Source: Chitinivibrionales bacterium (lineage in GTDB: Bacteria > Fibrobacterota > Chitinivibrionia > Chitinivibrionales > FEN-1185). From it: DNA of 5,132 nt. The notes under the pieces are model-generated. The model worked only from the letters and a program-made list of their open reading frames with translations, searched no databases and had not been told where the DNA came from. Location of the stretch: contig JAQUMP010000300.1 of NCBI GenBank assembly GCA_028718065.1, positions 1 through 5,132 of the forward strand, written 5' to 3'. The position numbers and the translations under genes are program-made. Shown in pieces: positions 1-5,132 of the stretch; position 1 is the stretch's first letter; each line of letters opens with the position of its first letter.

Positions 1-2
1 TT

Positions 3-1976
3 TCAGACATTAATACGAATATTAACCAATCGCCCCGCGAATGGGAAGCGATCTTTGATTCGCTCACGGACCGCATCTCGCTGCAGGACCGGCAGTTTCG
101 TATTGTAAAGTGCAACATGGCCTATTACGACGCGCTGGGAAAAACAAAACAGGAAATTGTCGGCCGAAAATGCTATGAAATCATGCACCATACAACCGGG
201 CCGATACTCTCCTGTCCCCATTGCCGTACCATGCGCGACGGCAAAACCGCCCGGTTTCAACTTGACGATAAAGAAAAAAACGAGTTTTTAGAGATTACCA
301 CTTCGCCCTGGCATAATGCAACGGACGTACGCATTGGAACAATCCATGTTATTAAGGACGTTTCCGAGTGCGTGCGCGCAACCGCCGATCTGCAAACGGC
401 CATCGAACGCGCCAACAACCTCGCCGTAAAGGCGGAGCTGGGAAGCGTCGCCAAGGGCCAGTTTCTGGCCACCATGAGCCACGAAATCCGCACCCCGCTC
501 AACGGCATTATCGGCATGATCGAGTTGCTCTTAAACACGGAATTGAGCGAGGAACAGCGCAATTTCGCGCAGATCGTCGGCGTCGCCGCGGAGTCTTTAT
601 TGTCAATTATCGAGGGGGTCCTGGATTTTTCAAAAATAGAAGCGGGCAAAATGACATTGGAGGAGCGTCCGCTCGACTATCGCAAAATCGTCATGGAGGC
701 GCTGGATATTCTTTCTGTAAAGGCCAAAGAAAAAAACATCGCCATTTCCGCCCACATCGATCCCGATTTGCCCGGACTGCTTATCGGCGACGCCATGCGC
801 CTCCGGCAGGTGCTCCTGAACCTCGGCGGCAATGCCCTTAAATTTACGGAGGCCGGGCAGGTTGCCATAAACGTGCGCTGCACTGCGCGGTCCGCTTCGG
901 CGGTCACGCTCACCACGAATGTCGTCGATACAGGAATCGGGATCGCCGCCGAAGACCTCCCGCGGCTTTTCCGACGGTTCTCACAAATCGACAATACAAT
1001 AGACCGCAAATACGGCGGCACGGGGCTTGGGCTGGCCATCAGCAAAAAACTCGTCGAATTATTGGGCGGTTCCATCGGCGTAACCAGCACGCCGGGCAAA
1101 GGATCTGATTTTTATTTTACACTGACCCTCCCCGTGACGGCGGAAATTGCAAGCGATGCCCTTGCCGCCGCACCCGCTTTAGAAAAGGCCTCCAGCGCGG
1201 AAAACGGCAGAGCTTTTTTCGGCAACGGTTCAAAATCCGTGCGGATTTTAGTGGCCGAAGACAACGAAATAAATTTGCTGGTTATCCGCAAAACATTGGA
1301 GAGCCTGGGAATTTTCGTTGACTGCGCCGTAAACGGCAAAGAGGCCGTCGAAAAACTTTGCCGCGAAAACTTTGACTGCGTTTTTCTGGACCTGCATATG
1401 CCGGTTATGGACGGCCTGTCGGCGGCAAAAATAATCCGGGACCCAACTTCGCCCGTTCTCAACCATCAGGTCCCGCTTGTTGCGGTGACCGCATCCAACG
1501 AAAAAAGCGAACACGCAAACTGTCTGGTTTCCGGCATTAACCGGATTCTGGTAAAGCCCGTGCGGCGTGAAAATGTTTTATCGGCGCTCGCTCCCATGCT
1601 CAAGCAAACGGCACGGGGAACGGCCCCGGCATCGCCGGCAAACGTACTTGACACAGGCGAATTGTTGTGCACGCTGAGCAACGATCGCGCTCTTTTTTCC
1701 CAAATCTTGGCGACATTCGCCAAAGGCGCCCACGATCAGCTTGCCGGCATGAAATCCTCCCTTTCCGGAAATAATCTTGCCGAGGCGCGGCGCATCGCGC
1801 ATACGCTTAAGGGCGCATCCCTTAATGTCGGCGCGGTCGCCCTTGCGGCGCTGGCGGCGGAATTTGAGTCCGCTTGCCGGACGAATATCGGGCATGCCCC
1901 GGAAATATTTGAAAAACTTGAACAATCGTTTTTGTTTGTTGAGCAGGCGATTAATGCGGAACTGGCAAGAATATAA
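3..1976 (+). CDS. Hybrid sensor histidine kinase, PAS-HisKA-HATPase-REC-Hpt (5' partial)
   Basis: The reading frame is open from the first bases, so the true start lies upstream; the first in-frame ATG (117) falls inside the PAS domain and is not the start. No in-frame ATG, GTG or TTG precedes it. Visible part is 657 aa. Numbering from position 3: PAS about 14-122 (WEAIFDSL at the N-edge, KDVSE at the C-edge) with a Cys cluster C57, C71, C74; short helical linker; HisKA about 150-215 with H-box SHEIRTPLNG and phospho-His H160; HATPase_c about 260-385 with N-box N273/N277, G1 DTGIGI at D309 and G2 GTGLGLA from about 339; receiver about 415-530 with acidic pair E419/D420, phospho-Asp D463 (FLDLHMPVMDG), T496 and K518; Hpt about 555-645 with AHTLKGAS and phospho-His H600. 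All phosphorelay residues are present. There is no transmembrane segment in the visible part and no DNA-binding output, so it probably signals through separate receivers, several of which follow directly. Family assignment is firm; the signal is unknown. Confidence 0.96.
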   Translation, partial: SDINTNINQSPREWEAIFDSLTDRISLQDRQFRIVKCNMAYYDALGKTKQEIVGRKCYEIMHHTTGPILSCPHCRTMRDGKTARFQLDDKEKNEFLEITTSPWHNATDVRIGTIHVIKDVSECVRATADLQTAIERANNLAVKAELGSVAKGQFLATMSHEIRTPLNGIIGMIELLLNTELSEEQRNFAQIVGVAAESLLSIIEGVLDFSKIEAGKMTLEERPLDYRKIVMEALDILSVKAKEKNIAISAHIDPDLPGLLIGDAMRLRQVLLNLGGNALKFTEAGQVAINVRCTARSASAVTLTTNVVDTGIGIAAEDLPRLFRRFSQIDNTIDRKYGGTGLGLAISKKLVELLGGSIGVTSTPGKGSDFYFTLTLPVTAEIASDALAAAPALEKASSAENGRAFFGNGSKSVRILVAEDNEINLLVIRKTLESLGIFVDCAVNGKEAVEKLCRENFDCVFLDLHMPVMDGLSAAKIIRDPTSPVLNHQVPLVAVTASNEKSEHANCLVSGINRILVKPVRRENVLSALAPMLKQTARGTAPASPANVLDTGELLCTLSNDRALFSQILATFAKGAHDQLAGMKSSLSGNNLAEARRIAHTLKGASLNVGAVALAALAAEFESACRTNIGHAPEIFEKLEQSFLFVEQAINAELARI

Positions 1977-1993
1977 GAACGATATTTTTCCCC

Positions 1994-1997
1994 GGAG
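1994..1997 (+). promoter_or_regulatory. Ribosome binding site for the first stand-alone receiver
   Basis: GGAG sits 6 nt before the ATG at 2004, within the 27-nt gap after the kinase stop. Close spacing suggests the kinase and receiver are co-transcribed. Confidence 0.6.
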
Positions 1998-2003
1998 AAA
2001 CCG

Positions 2004-2420
2004 ATGAAAATCCTTATTGTCGAGGACGATCCCGTCAGCAACGCCTTGCTTTCGGCCATTCTTGCGCCCTTCGGGTCCTGTGACGTGGTGATGGACGGCA
2101 TATCGGGCCTTACCGGTTTTGTAAGTGCGTTGTTGCAAAAACGACCTTACGACCTGATATGTCTTGACATCATGCTGCCGGGTCTGGACGGCCAGGGCGC
2201 GCTCAAGCAGATCCGGCAGTGGGAACAGAAAAACAATATCGGCGGTTTGGATGGCGCGAAAATAATCATGATTACGGCGCTGAGCGACAGTGCAAATATC
2301 CTGCAGGCTTTTCGCAGCCAGTGCGAAGGATACATCGTAAAGCCGATTCGCAAAAGCAACGTTCTGGGGCAGCTTAAATCGCTGGGACTTATTCCGGGTA
2401 GTGCGGTAGAAACAAAATAG
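2004..2420 (+). CDS. Single-domain response regulator (CheY-like receiver)
   Basis: This 138-aa protein is a lone receiver domain with no output domain. It has the acidic triad E7/D8/D9 (IVEDDP), phospho-Asp D55 in CLDIMLPGLDG, conserved T91 (MITAL) and K113 in YIVKPI, so it should be phosphorylatable. It is longer than a minimal CheY because of an expanded stretch around residues 72-86 (between helix 3 and strand 4) and a short tail ending GSAVETK. It starts 27 nt after the hybrid kinase, with its own RBS, so it is the prime candidate to receive phosphate from the kinase's Hpt domain (inference). The TAG stop is followed at once by palindromic element A, whose left end GACCTC shares the G of the stop codon. 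The partner protein or motor it controls cannot be read from the sequence. Confidence 0.93.
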   Translation: MKILIVEDDPVSNALLSAILAPFGSCDVVMDGISGLTGFVSALLQKRPYDLICLDIMLPGLDGQGALKQIRQWEQKNNIGGLDGAKIIMITALSDSANILQAFRSQCEGYIVKPIRKSNVLGQLKSLGLIPGSAVETK

Positions 2421-2519
2421 ACCTCTATCCCCAACCCCTTTCTCCTATCAGAGAAAGGGGGGAAGAGGAAAACGCACCCTCTCTGATAGAAGAGGGTCGC
2501 ACGAAGTGCGGGGAGAGGT
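2420..2519. repeat. Palindromic intergenic repeat element A (about 100 bp, MITE/REP-like)
   Basis: The ends are inverted: ACCTCT then CCCC (2421-2426, 2429-2432) pairs with GGGG and AGAGGT (2510-2519). Inside are three hairpins: a perfect 10-bp stem 2435-2444/2451-2460 with loop CTATCA; a 7-bp stem 2476-2482/2491-2497; and a 5-bp stem 2498-2502/2506-2510 with loop GAA. A further perfect 10-bp inverted repeat (2445-2454 with 2480-2489, CTATCAGAGA/TCTCTGATAG) competes with the first two stems. No T-run follows, so it is not a rho-independent terminator. It carries no protein-coding gene. It resembles element B (3326-3429) when reverse-complemented: same end sequence, a small hairpin near that end, then the pyrimidine/purine-rich hairpin. 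Dispersed non-coding palindromes of this general CCTC-CCC style are common in bacterial genomes; the exact family is not identified. Confidence 0.8.
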
Positions 2520-2524
2520 TAAAA

Positions 2525-2549
2525 CCGGAAAATATAAATTTCTTTCCGG
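2525..2549. repeat. Short inverted repeat upstream of the second receiver gene
   Basis: CCGGAAA (2525-2531) and TTTCCGG (2543-2549) form a perfect 7-bp inverted repeat around an AT-rich 11-nt centre containing TATAAAT (2533-2539). It lies outside repeat element A, 22 nt before the start codon at 2572. It could be an operator or a 5'-UTR hairpin overlapping a -10-like sequence; no convincing -35 box is visible at the right distance. Function is uncertain. Confidence 0.4.
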
Positions 2550-2571
2550 ATTATTTTAAAAGCGGTGAATT

Positions 2572-2934
2572 ATGGCCCAACAAACAAAACAGGTATGCAT
2601 TATAGACGACGACCAGCCGGTGCGGGAACACCTGCGGCATATTCTGGAAATGTCCGGATACGAAGTGCACGAGGCCGCCAACGGAAAAGAGGGCACGGAA
2701 TGTTTGGCGCTGCATGCGTGCGATATTATCATTACGGACCTTATCATGCCGGAAAAAGAGGGTTTTGAAACCATGCGTGAAATAAAAAAAGCGCATCCCG
2801 ATTGCAAGGTCATCGCCATATCCGGGTCGGCGTATTTAAACATGGCTGTTGCGCTGGGCGCGGACGCCGTGATTGCAAAGCCATTTACAAAAGAGGATGT
2901 GCTCAGGACACTTTCGGAGCTCTGGCCATTATAG
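2572..2934 (+). CDS. Single-domain response regulator (receiver, PEKEG type)
   Basis: This 120-aa protein is a complete stand-alone receiver. It has acidic residues D12/D13/D14 (IIDDDQP), phospho-Asp D56 in IITDLIMPEKEG, conserved S84 (AISGSA) and K103 in IAKPFT. The loop after the Asp reads PEKEG rather than the usual PxMDG, a variant known from a subgroup of single-domain receivers. No output domain follows. The ATG at 2572 is preceded by only a weak GGTGA with about 3 nt spacing, so translation initiation may be modest. It lies downstream of repeat element A and 15 nt upstream of a CheY-like gene, forming a two-receiver cassette. The partner kinase could be the upstream hybrid kinase (inference). 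Confidence 0.93.
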   Translation: MAQQTKQVCIIDDDQPVREHLRHILEMSGYEVHEAANGKEGTECLALHACDIIITDLIMPEKEGFETMREIKKAHPDCKVIAISGSAYLNMAVALGADAVIAKPFTKEDVLRTLSELWPL

Positions 2935-2939
2935 GCCAC

Positions 2940-2944
2940 GGAGG
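2940..2944 (+). promoter_or_regulatory. Strong ribosome binding site for the cheY-like gene
   Basis: GGAGG lies 5 nt before the ATG at 2950 in a 15-nt intergenic gap. It supports this start and predicts better translation than for the receiver gene just upstream. Confidence 0.75.
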
Positions 2945-2949
2945 CAATT

Positions 2950-3306
2950 ATGAGAATTTTACTGGTCGACGATTCAAGCACCATGCGCAGGATCCAGAAA
3001 ACGCAGCTTACCAACCTGGGGGTCACCGATATTTTTGAAGCGGGCGACGGCGAGGCCGCACTGGGCGTGCTGGCCAATACCACGGGGCTCGATTACATTT
3101 TGCTGGATTGGAACATGCCGGTCATGGATGGGCTCACGTTTTTAAAACGGGTCCGCGAAGACGGCACTTATTCTAAAGTAAAGGTCGTCATGTGCACTTC
3201 GGAGTCGGAAAAAGAGCGGGTCTTCGAGGCGCTTAAGGCCGGCGCAAACGATTATATCGTCAAGCCGTTTACCCCGGAGGCGCTGAAAGAGAAATTGAAA
3301 TTGTAG
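2950..3306 (+). CDS. cheY: Chemotaxis response regulator CheY-like
   Basis: This 118-aa lone receiver is the closest to canonical CheY in the window. It has D7/D8 (LLVDDSSTMRRI), phospho-Asp D53 in LLDWNMPVMDG, T83 (MCTSE), switch aromatic Y102 and K105 in DYIVKPFTPE. The DWNMP motif and the Tyr three residues before the Lys match chemotaxis CheY, in which phosphorylation promotes binding to the flagellar motor switch. Strong RBS, 15 nt after the preceding receiver; cheD follows after repeat element B. Many stand-alone receivers outside chemotaxis look similar, so the name is supported mainly by motif pattern and by cheD nearby. It could also serve as a phosphate sink for another CheY. Confidence 0.9.
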   Translation: MRILLVDDSSTMRRIQKTQLTNLGVTDIFEAGDGEAALGVLANTTGLDYILLDWNMPVMDGLTFLKRVREDGTYSKVKVVMCTSESEKERVFEALKAGANDYIVKPFTPEALKEKLKL

Positions 3307-3325
3307 AAACTTGTGCATTTTTGTT

Positions 3326-3429
3326 GACCTCACCCCATCACCCCGGTCCTTCAGCTTCGCTTCGGACCACCCCTCTTCCTCTCTCCGATTCGGAGAGGGG
3401 AAGAGGGGCAGGGGAAAAGGGGAGAGGTC
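3326..3429. repeat. Palindromic intergenic repeat element B (about 104 bp), inverted relative of element A
   Basis: The ends GACCTC-A-CCCC (3326-3336) and GGGG-A-GAGGTC (3419-3429) are inverted copies matching at 10 of 11 positions. Inside, a small hairpin (GGTCC 3345-3349 with GGACC 3364-3368) is followed by a very long one: 3370-3387 pairs with 3391-3408, 18 bp with a single T/G wobble and a 3-nt ATT loop. The strand shows pyrimidine-rich then purine-rich arms. No T-run follows, so a rho-independent terminator is unlikely. It fills most of the 144-nt gap between the cheY-like gene and cheD. Compared with element A it lies in the opposite orientation, and shares the GACCTC ends and the order small hairpin, then pyrimidine/purine hairpin. 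No coding content is credible across it. Confidence 0.82.
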
Positions 3430-3437
3430 TGACATAT

Positions 3438-3442
3438 TAGGA
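3438..3442 (+). promoter_or_regulatory. Ribosome binding site deciding the GTG start of cheD
   Basis: TAGGA ends 8 nt before the GTG at 3451. The alternative in-frame ATG at 3493 has only CTCCGCCGCC in front of it and no purine-rich site, so the GTG start is preferred. Confidence 0.55.
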
Positions 3443-3450
3443 ATTATCCC

Positions 3451-3981
3451 GTGCAAACCGAAACTCTTACAAATCAGAAAACCTCCGCCGCCATGCGCGT
3501 TGGCGCCAAGCATACGGTCGGGGTTTCCGAAATGCTCATCGGCACCAAGGCGGGCGAAACCATCGTTACGCATGCCTTGGGCTCCTGCATCGGCCTGGCC
3601 ATCCACGATGCCACAGCCTGCGTCGGCGGGATTTTGCACTATATGCTGCCCTTGTCCAGCGTCGACGAACAAAAAGCCGCCCAGAACCCGTTCATGTTCG
3701 GCGACAGCGGCATTCCGCAATTTTTCATGCAAGCCTATAAATTAGGCGCCACCAAGGAGAACCTGCGCGTGGTCATGGCCGGCGGTGCGCAGGTGTTCGA
3801 AAAACAGGATTTTTTTGATATCGGCAACCGCAATATTATTATCGCCCGTAAAGCCTTCTGGAAAAACAATGTTTTAATCGCGGCCGAACACGTGGGCGGG
3901 CATTTGCCGCGCACCCTCTACCTGGAGATCGGCAGCGGGCGCACCTGGTTTACCACGCATGGGGAAAGCTTTGACTTATGA
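3451..3981 (+). CDS. cheD: Chemoreceptor glutamine deamidase CheD
   Basis: This 176-aa protein matches CheD, which deamidates specific glutamines of methyl-accepting chemotaxis proteins and, in many species, works with CheC/CheY in adaptation. The catalytic residues show the family spacing: T40 and C46 in THALGSCIGLAIHD, and H63 in GGILHYMLP, giving C46-H63-T40 with the 6- and 17-residue intervals of characterised CheD. Later family motifs are present: VVMAGGAQVF, DIGNRNI and AEHVGGHLPRTLYLEIGSG. The first 15 or so residues (to M15) are an extra, polar N-terminus if the GTG start is right; starting at the ATG 3493 would give a length nearer the usual 160 or so. The TGA stop overlaps the start of the HDOD gene (ATGA), implying translational coupling. 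No cheC, cheB, cheR or receptor gene is in the window. Cytoplasmic. Confidence 0.95.
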   Translation: MQTETLTNQKTSAAMRVGAKHTVGVSEMLIGTKAGETIVTHALGSCIGLAIHDATACVGGILHYMLPLSSVDEQKAAQNPFMFGDSGIPQFFMQAYKLGATKENLRVVMAGGAQVFEKQDFFDIGNRNIIIARKAFWKNNVLIAAEHVGGHLPRTLYLEIGSGRTWFTTHGESFDL

Positions 3982-4817
3982 TAACACTCAACGACATGAT
4001 GTCCAACGTGCAAACGCTGCCCGCCTTACCGGCGGCCGCCTCCCGGCTGGCGGCCGTGATCGCCGATCCAACCAGCGGCATCGAGGAGATTGTCGAGGTG
4101 GTGCGGTTCGACCAGGCCCTTACGGCCGCCGTTCTGCGTGAAGCCAACGGCATTTCTTCCGGCTCGCGGCGCATAATCTCGACCGTAAAGGACGCCGTGA
4201 TTCGCCTGGGCGGGGCGCGTATTTTAAGCCGCAGCCTGGCCGGAGCGCTGCAGGCCCGGCTTGCCGAAGCCTTGCCGGGTTACGGTTATGGTGAGCGGGA
4301 GCTGTGGCGTCATAGCGTGGCCGCCGCGGTCGCGGCCGAGGAGCTTGGCGCTTATGTCAATAACGCCGACAAGGGCATGGCCTTTACCGCGGCGCTGCTG
4401 CATGATATCGGCAAGCTTATTCTGGGGCGCCGGGCGGGTCCTGCGGTCATGCAGGCCATTTGGGAATGCGTTGAAAAAAACGGCTTTACCTGCGTGCAGG
4501 CCGAAAACGAGACGCTGGGTTTCTCGCACGCCGTGCTCGGCGCCGAAATCATTAAGGCATGGCAACTGCCGGAAATTATAGAAAATGCCGTCCGGGACCA
4601 CCATGCCGTCGGCGGCATCGCCGATGCGTGCACCGACACGGTCGCGGCCGCCAATATTATCGCCCATTGTATCGGCACCGGCCTGGGGTATGAGGGCATG
4701 AGTATTGCGGTGGACGATGCCCTTTCCGAGCGACTTGACCTTTGCAAAGAGGATTTTGAACGCGTTTGCGCGGGCGCCATGGGCCGGTTTACGCAGGTGT
4801 TGGCATTATATGAATAA
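3978..4817 (+). CDS. HDOD-domain signalling protein
   Basis: This 279-aa protein is built almost entirely of one HDOD domain (a divergent HD-superfamily helical domain found in bacterial signalling proteins). The N-terminal MxNVQTLPALPAAASRL is the typical HDOD opening; then FDQALTAAVLREAN, DAVIRLGG, W110-R-H112-S, LLHDIGKL (H142/D143), GFSH184AVLGAEIIKAWQLP and DHH (H208/H209). The HD pair and several flanking histidines are kept; the position where HD enzymes often have a late Asp reads AAANIIAH here (N226). Many HDOD proteins have no shown enzymatic activity, so scaffold or regulator roles are as likely as catalysis. No GGDEF, EAL or receiver domain is attached. The ATG overlaps the cheD stop, with GGGGAAAG (3961-3968) about 9 nt upstream as a possible RBS. 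Its place after cheD and before a receiver suggests a chemosensory role (inference). Confidence 0.92.
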   Translation: MITLNDMMSNVQTLPALPAAASRLAAVIADPTSGIEEIVEVVRFDQALTAAVLREANGISSGSRRIISTVKDAVIRLGGARILSRSLAGALQARLAEALPGYGYGERELWRHSVAAAVAAEELGAYVNNADKGMAFTAALLHDIGKLILGRRAGPAVMQAIWECVEKNGFTCVQAENETLGFSHAVLGAEIIKAWQLPEIIENAVRDHHAVGGIADACTDTVAAANIIAHCIGTGLGYEGMSIAVDDALSERLDLCKEDFERVCAGAMGRFTQVLALYE

Positions 4818-4829
4818 GGCGGGGTGTTT

Positions 4830-5132
4830 ATGGCATACACGATAATGGTTGTTGACGATTCGGAAACAATCCGGGCCATGCTGGTGCGGAGCCTCGGCAT
4901 GACCGGCCTGCCGGTGGAAACGGTCGTGGAGGCCGCCAACGGCAAGATGGCGCTGCAACTTCTGGAAAGCAGGTGGGTAGATATAGTGCTCACGGACATT
5001 CACATGCCGCAGATGGACGGCGTAAGCCTGGTTTCGGCCATGCAGGCCAATCCGGAATTAAGCGACATTCCGGTCGTAATCGTATCGACCGAAGGGAGCG
5101 CCACGCGCATCGAAGAGCTTAAAGCCAAAGGG
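4830..5132 (+). CDS. Single-domain response regulator, CheY-like (3' partial)
   Basis: The first 101 codons of a receiver are visible, from ATG 4830, 12 nt after the HDOD stop, with GGCGGGG (4818-4824) as a possible RBS. The acidic pair D9/D10 (MVVDDSETIR), phospho-Asp D56 in LTDIHMPQMDG and conserved S86 (VIVSTEGS) are present. The sequence ends at ELKAKG, just before the expected conserved Lys-Pro (usually GAxGYxxKPF), so that Lys and any output domain lie beyond the window. The VDDSETIRAMLVRSL start and the STEGS motif are typical of chemotaxis-associated CheY proteins in clusters with cheD and HDOD genes. It is a different sequence from the other three receivers, not a recent duplicate. 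Whether it is a lone receiver or the N-terminus of a larger regulator cannot be told. Confidence 0.92.
   Translation, partial: MAYTIMVVDDSETIRAMLVRSLGMTGLPVETVVEAANGKMALQLLESRWVDIVLTDIHMPQMDGVSLVSAMQANPELSDIPVVIVSTEGSATRIEELKAKG

Noticed and set aside
117..1976. Kinase gene starting at the ATG at 117
   Set aside because: The same frame is open to the window edge and encodes the PAS N-terminus (WEAIFDSL...DRQFRIVKCN) upstream of 117, so this ATG is internal.
1578..2138. Minus-strand open frame of 186 codons
   Set aside because: It is antisense to the kinase Hpt region and the next receiver, rich in Arg/Lys/Gly from reverse reading, with no domain motifs.
2435..2460. Rho-independent terminator after the first stand-alone receiver
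   Set aside because: The 10-bp stem is perfect but is followed by GGAAGAGG rather than a T-run, and on the opposite strand no T-run follows either; it is better explained as part of a palindromic repeat.
2421..2571. CRISPR repeat or small RNA gene in the gap
   Set aside because: There are inverted rather than regularly spaced direct repeats, and no promoter/terminator pair that would define an independent RNA.
3311..3745. Open frame of 144 codons running through repeat element B and into cheD
   Set aside because: It translates the low-complexity repeat and an off-frame part of cheD; no family motifs, and cheD in another frame is clearly real.
3493..3981. cheD starting at the ATG at 3493
   Set aside because: It would give a more usual length, but no ribosome binding site precedes it, whereas TAGGA sits well placed before the GTG at 3451. 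It remains a possible alternative.
4352..4999. Long minus-strand open frame of 215 codons
   Set aside because: It lies opposite the HDOD and receiver genes, whose motifs are intact; composition is a Ser/Thr/Pro-rich shadow with no recognisable domain.

Overview
The window is a compact run of signal-transduction genes, all read on the + strand. It looks like the middle of a two-component/chemotaxis-type operon from a Gram-negative-like bacterium of moderate GC content. I cannot name the phylum from the sequence. The style (many single-domain receivers, an HDOD protein beside cheD, a cysteine-bearing PAS domain, palindromic intergenic repeats) is reminiscent of deltaproteobacteria or uncultured candidate phyla, but that is only an impression.

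Layout: (1) a 5'-truncated hybrid histidine kinase, PAS-HisKA-HATPase-REC-Hpt, ending at 1976; (2) a single-domain receiver at 2004-2420; (3) a gene-free gap of 151 nt (2421-2571) mostly filled by a palindromic repeat element (A); (4) two single-domain receivers at 2572-2934 and 2950-3306, the second a close CheY look-alike; (5) a gene-free gap of 144 nt (3307-3450) largely filled by a related element (B) in the opposite orientation; (6) cheD at 3451-3981; (7) an HDOD-domain gene at 3978-4817 that overlaps the cheD stop by ATGA; (8) a fourth single-domain receiver starting at 4830 and cut by the window end. No RNA genes, CRISPR arrays, transposase genes or convincing rho-independent terminators are visible.

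How the genes may work together (inference): the hybrid kinase carries every module of a multistep phosphorelay (His, Asp, His) but no output domain, so it could pass phosphate from its C-terminal Hpt to one or more of the adjacent stand-alone receivers. CheD is a chemoreceptor glutamine deamidase, and the CheY-like receiver fits motor control, so the operon is probably tied to chemotaxis or a chemosensory pathway, with the HDOD protein as a coupled partner. No cheA, cheW, cheR, cheB or receptor gene is in the window; they may lie outside it.

The most unusual structure is the pair of MITE-like/REP-like palindromic elements of about 100 bp that bracket the two-receiver cassette. They share end sequences and long hairpins, and element A can form mutually exclusive folds.
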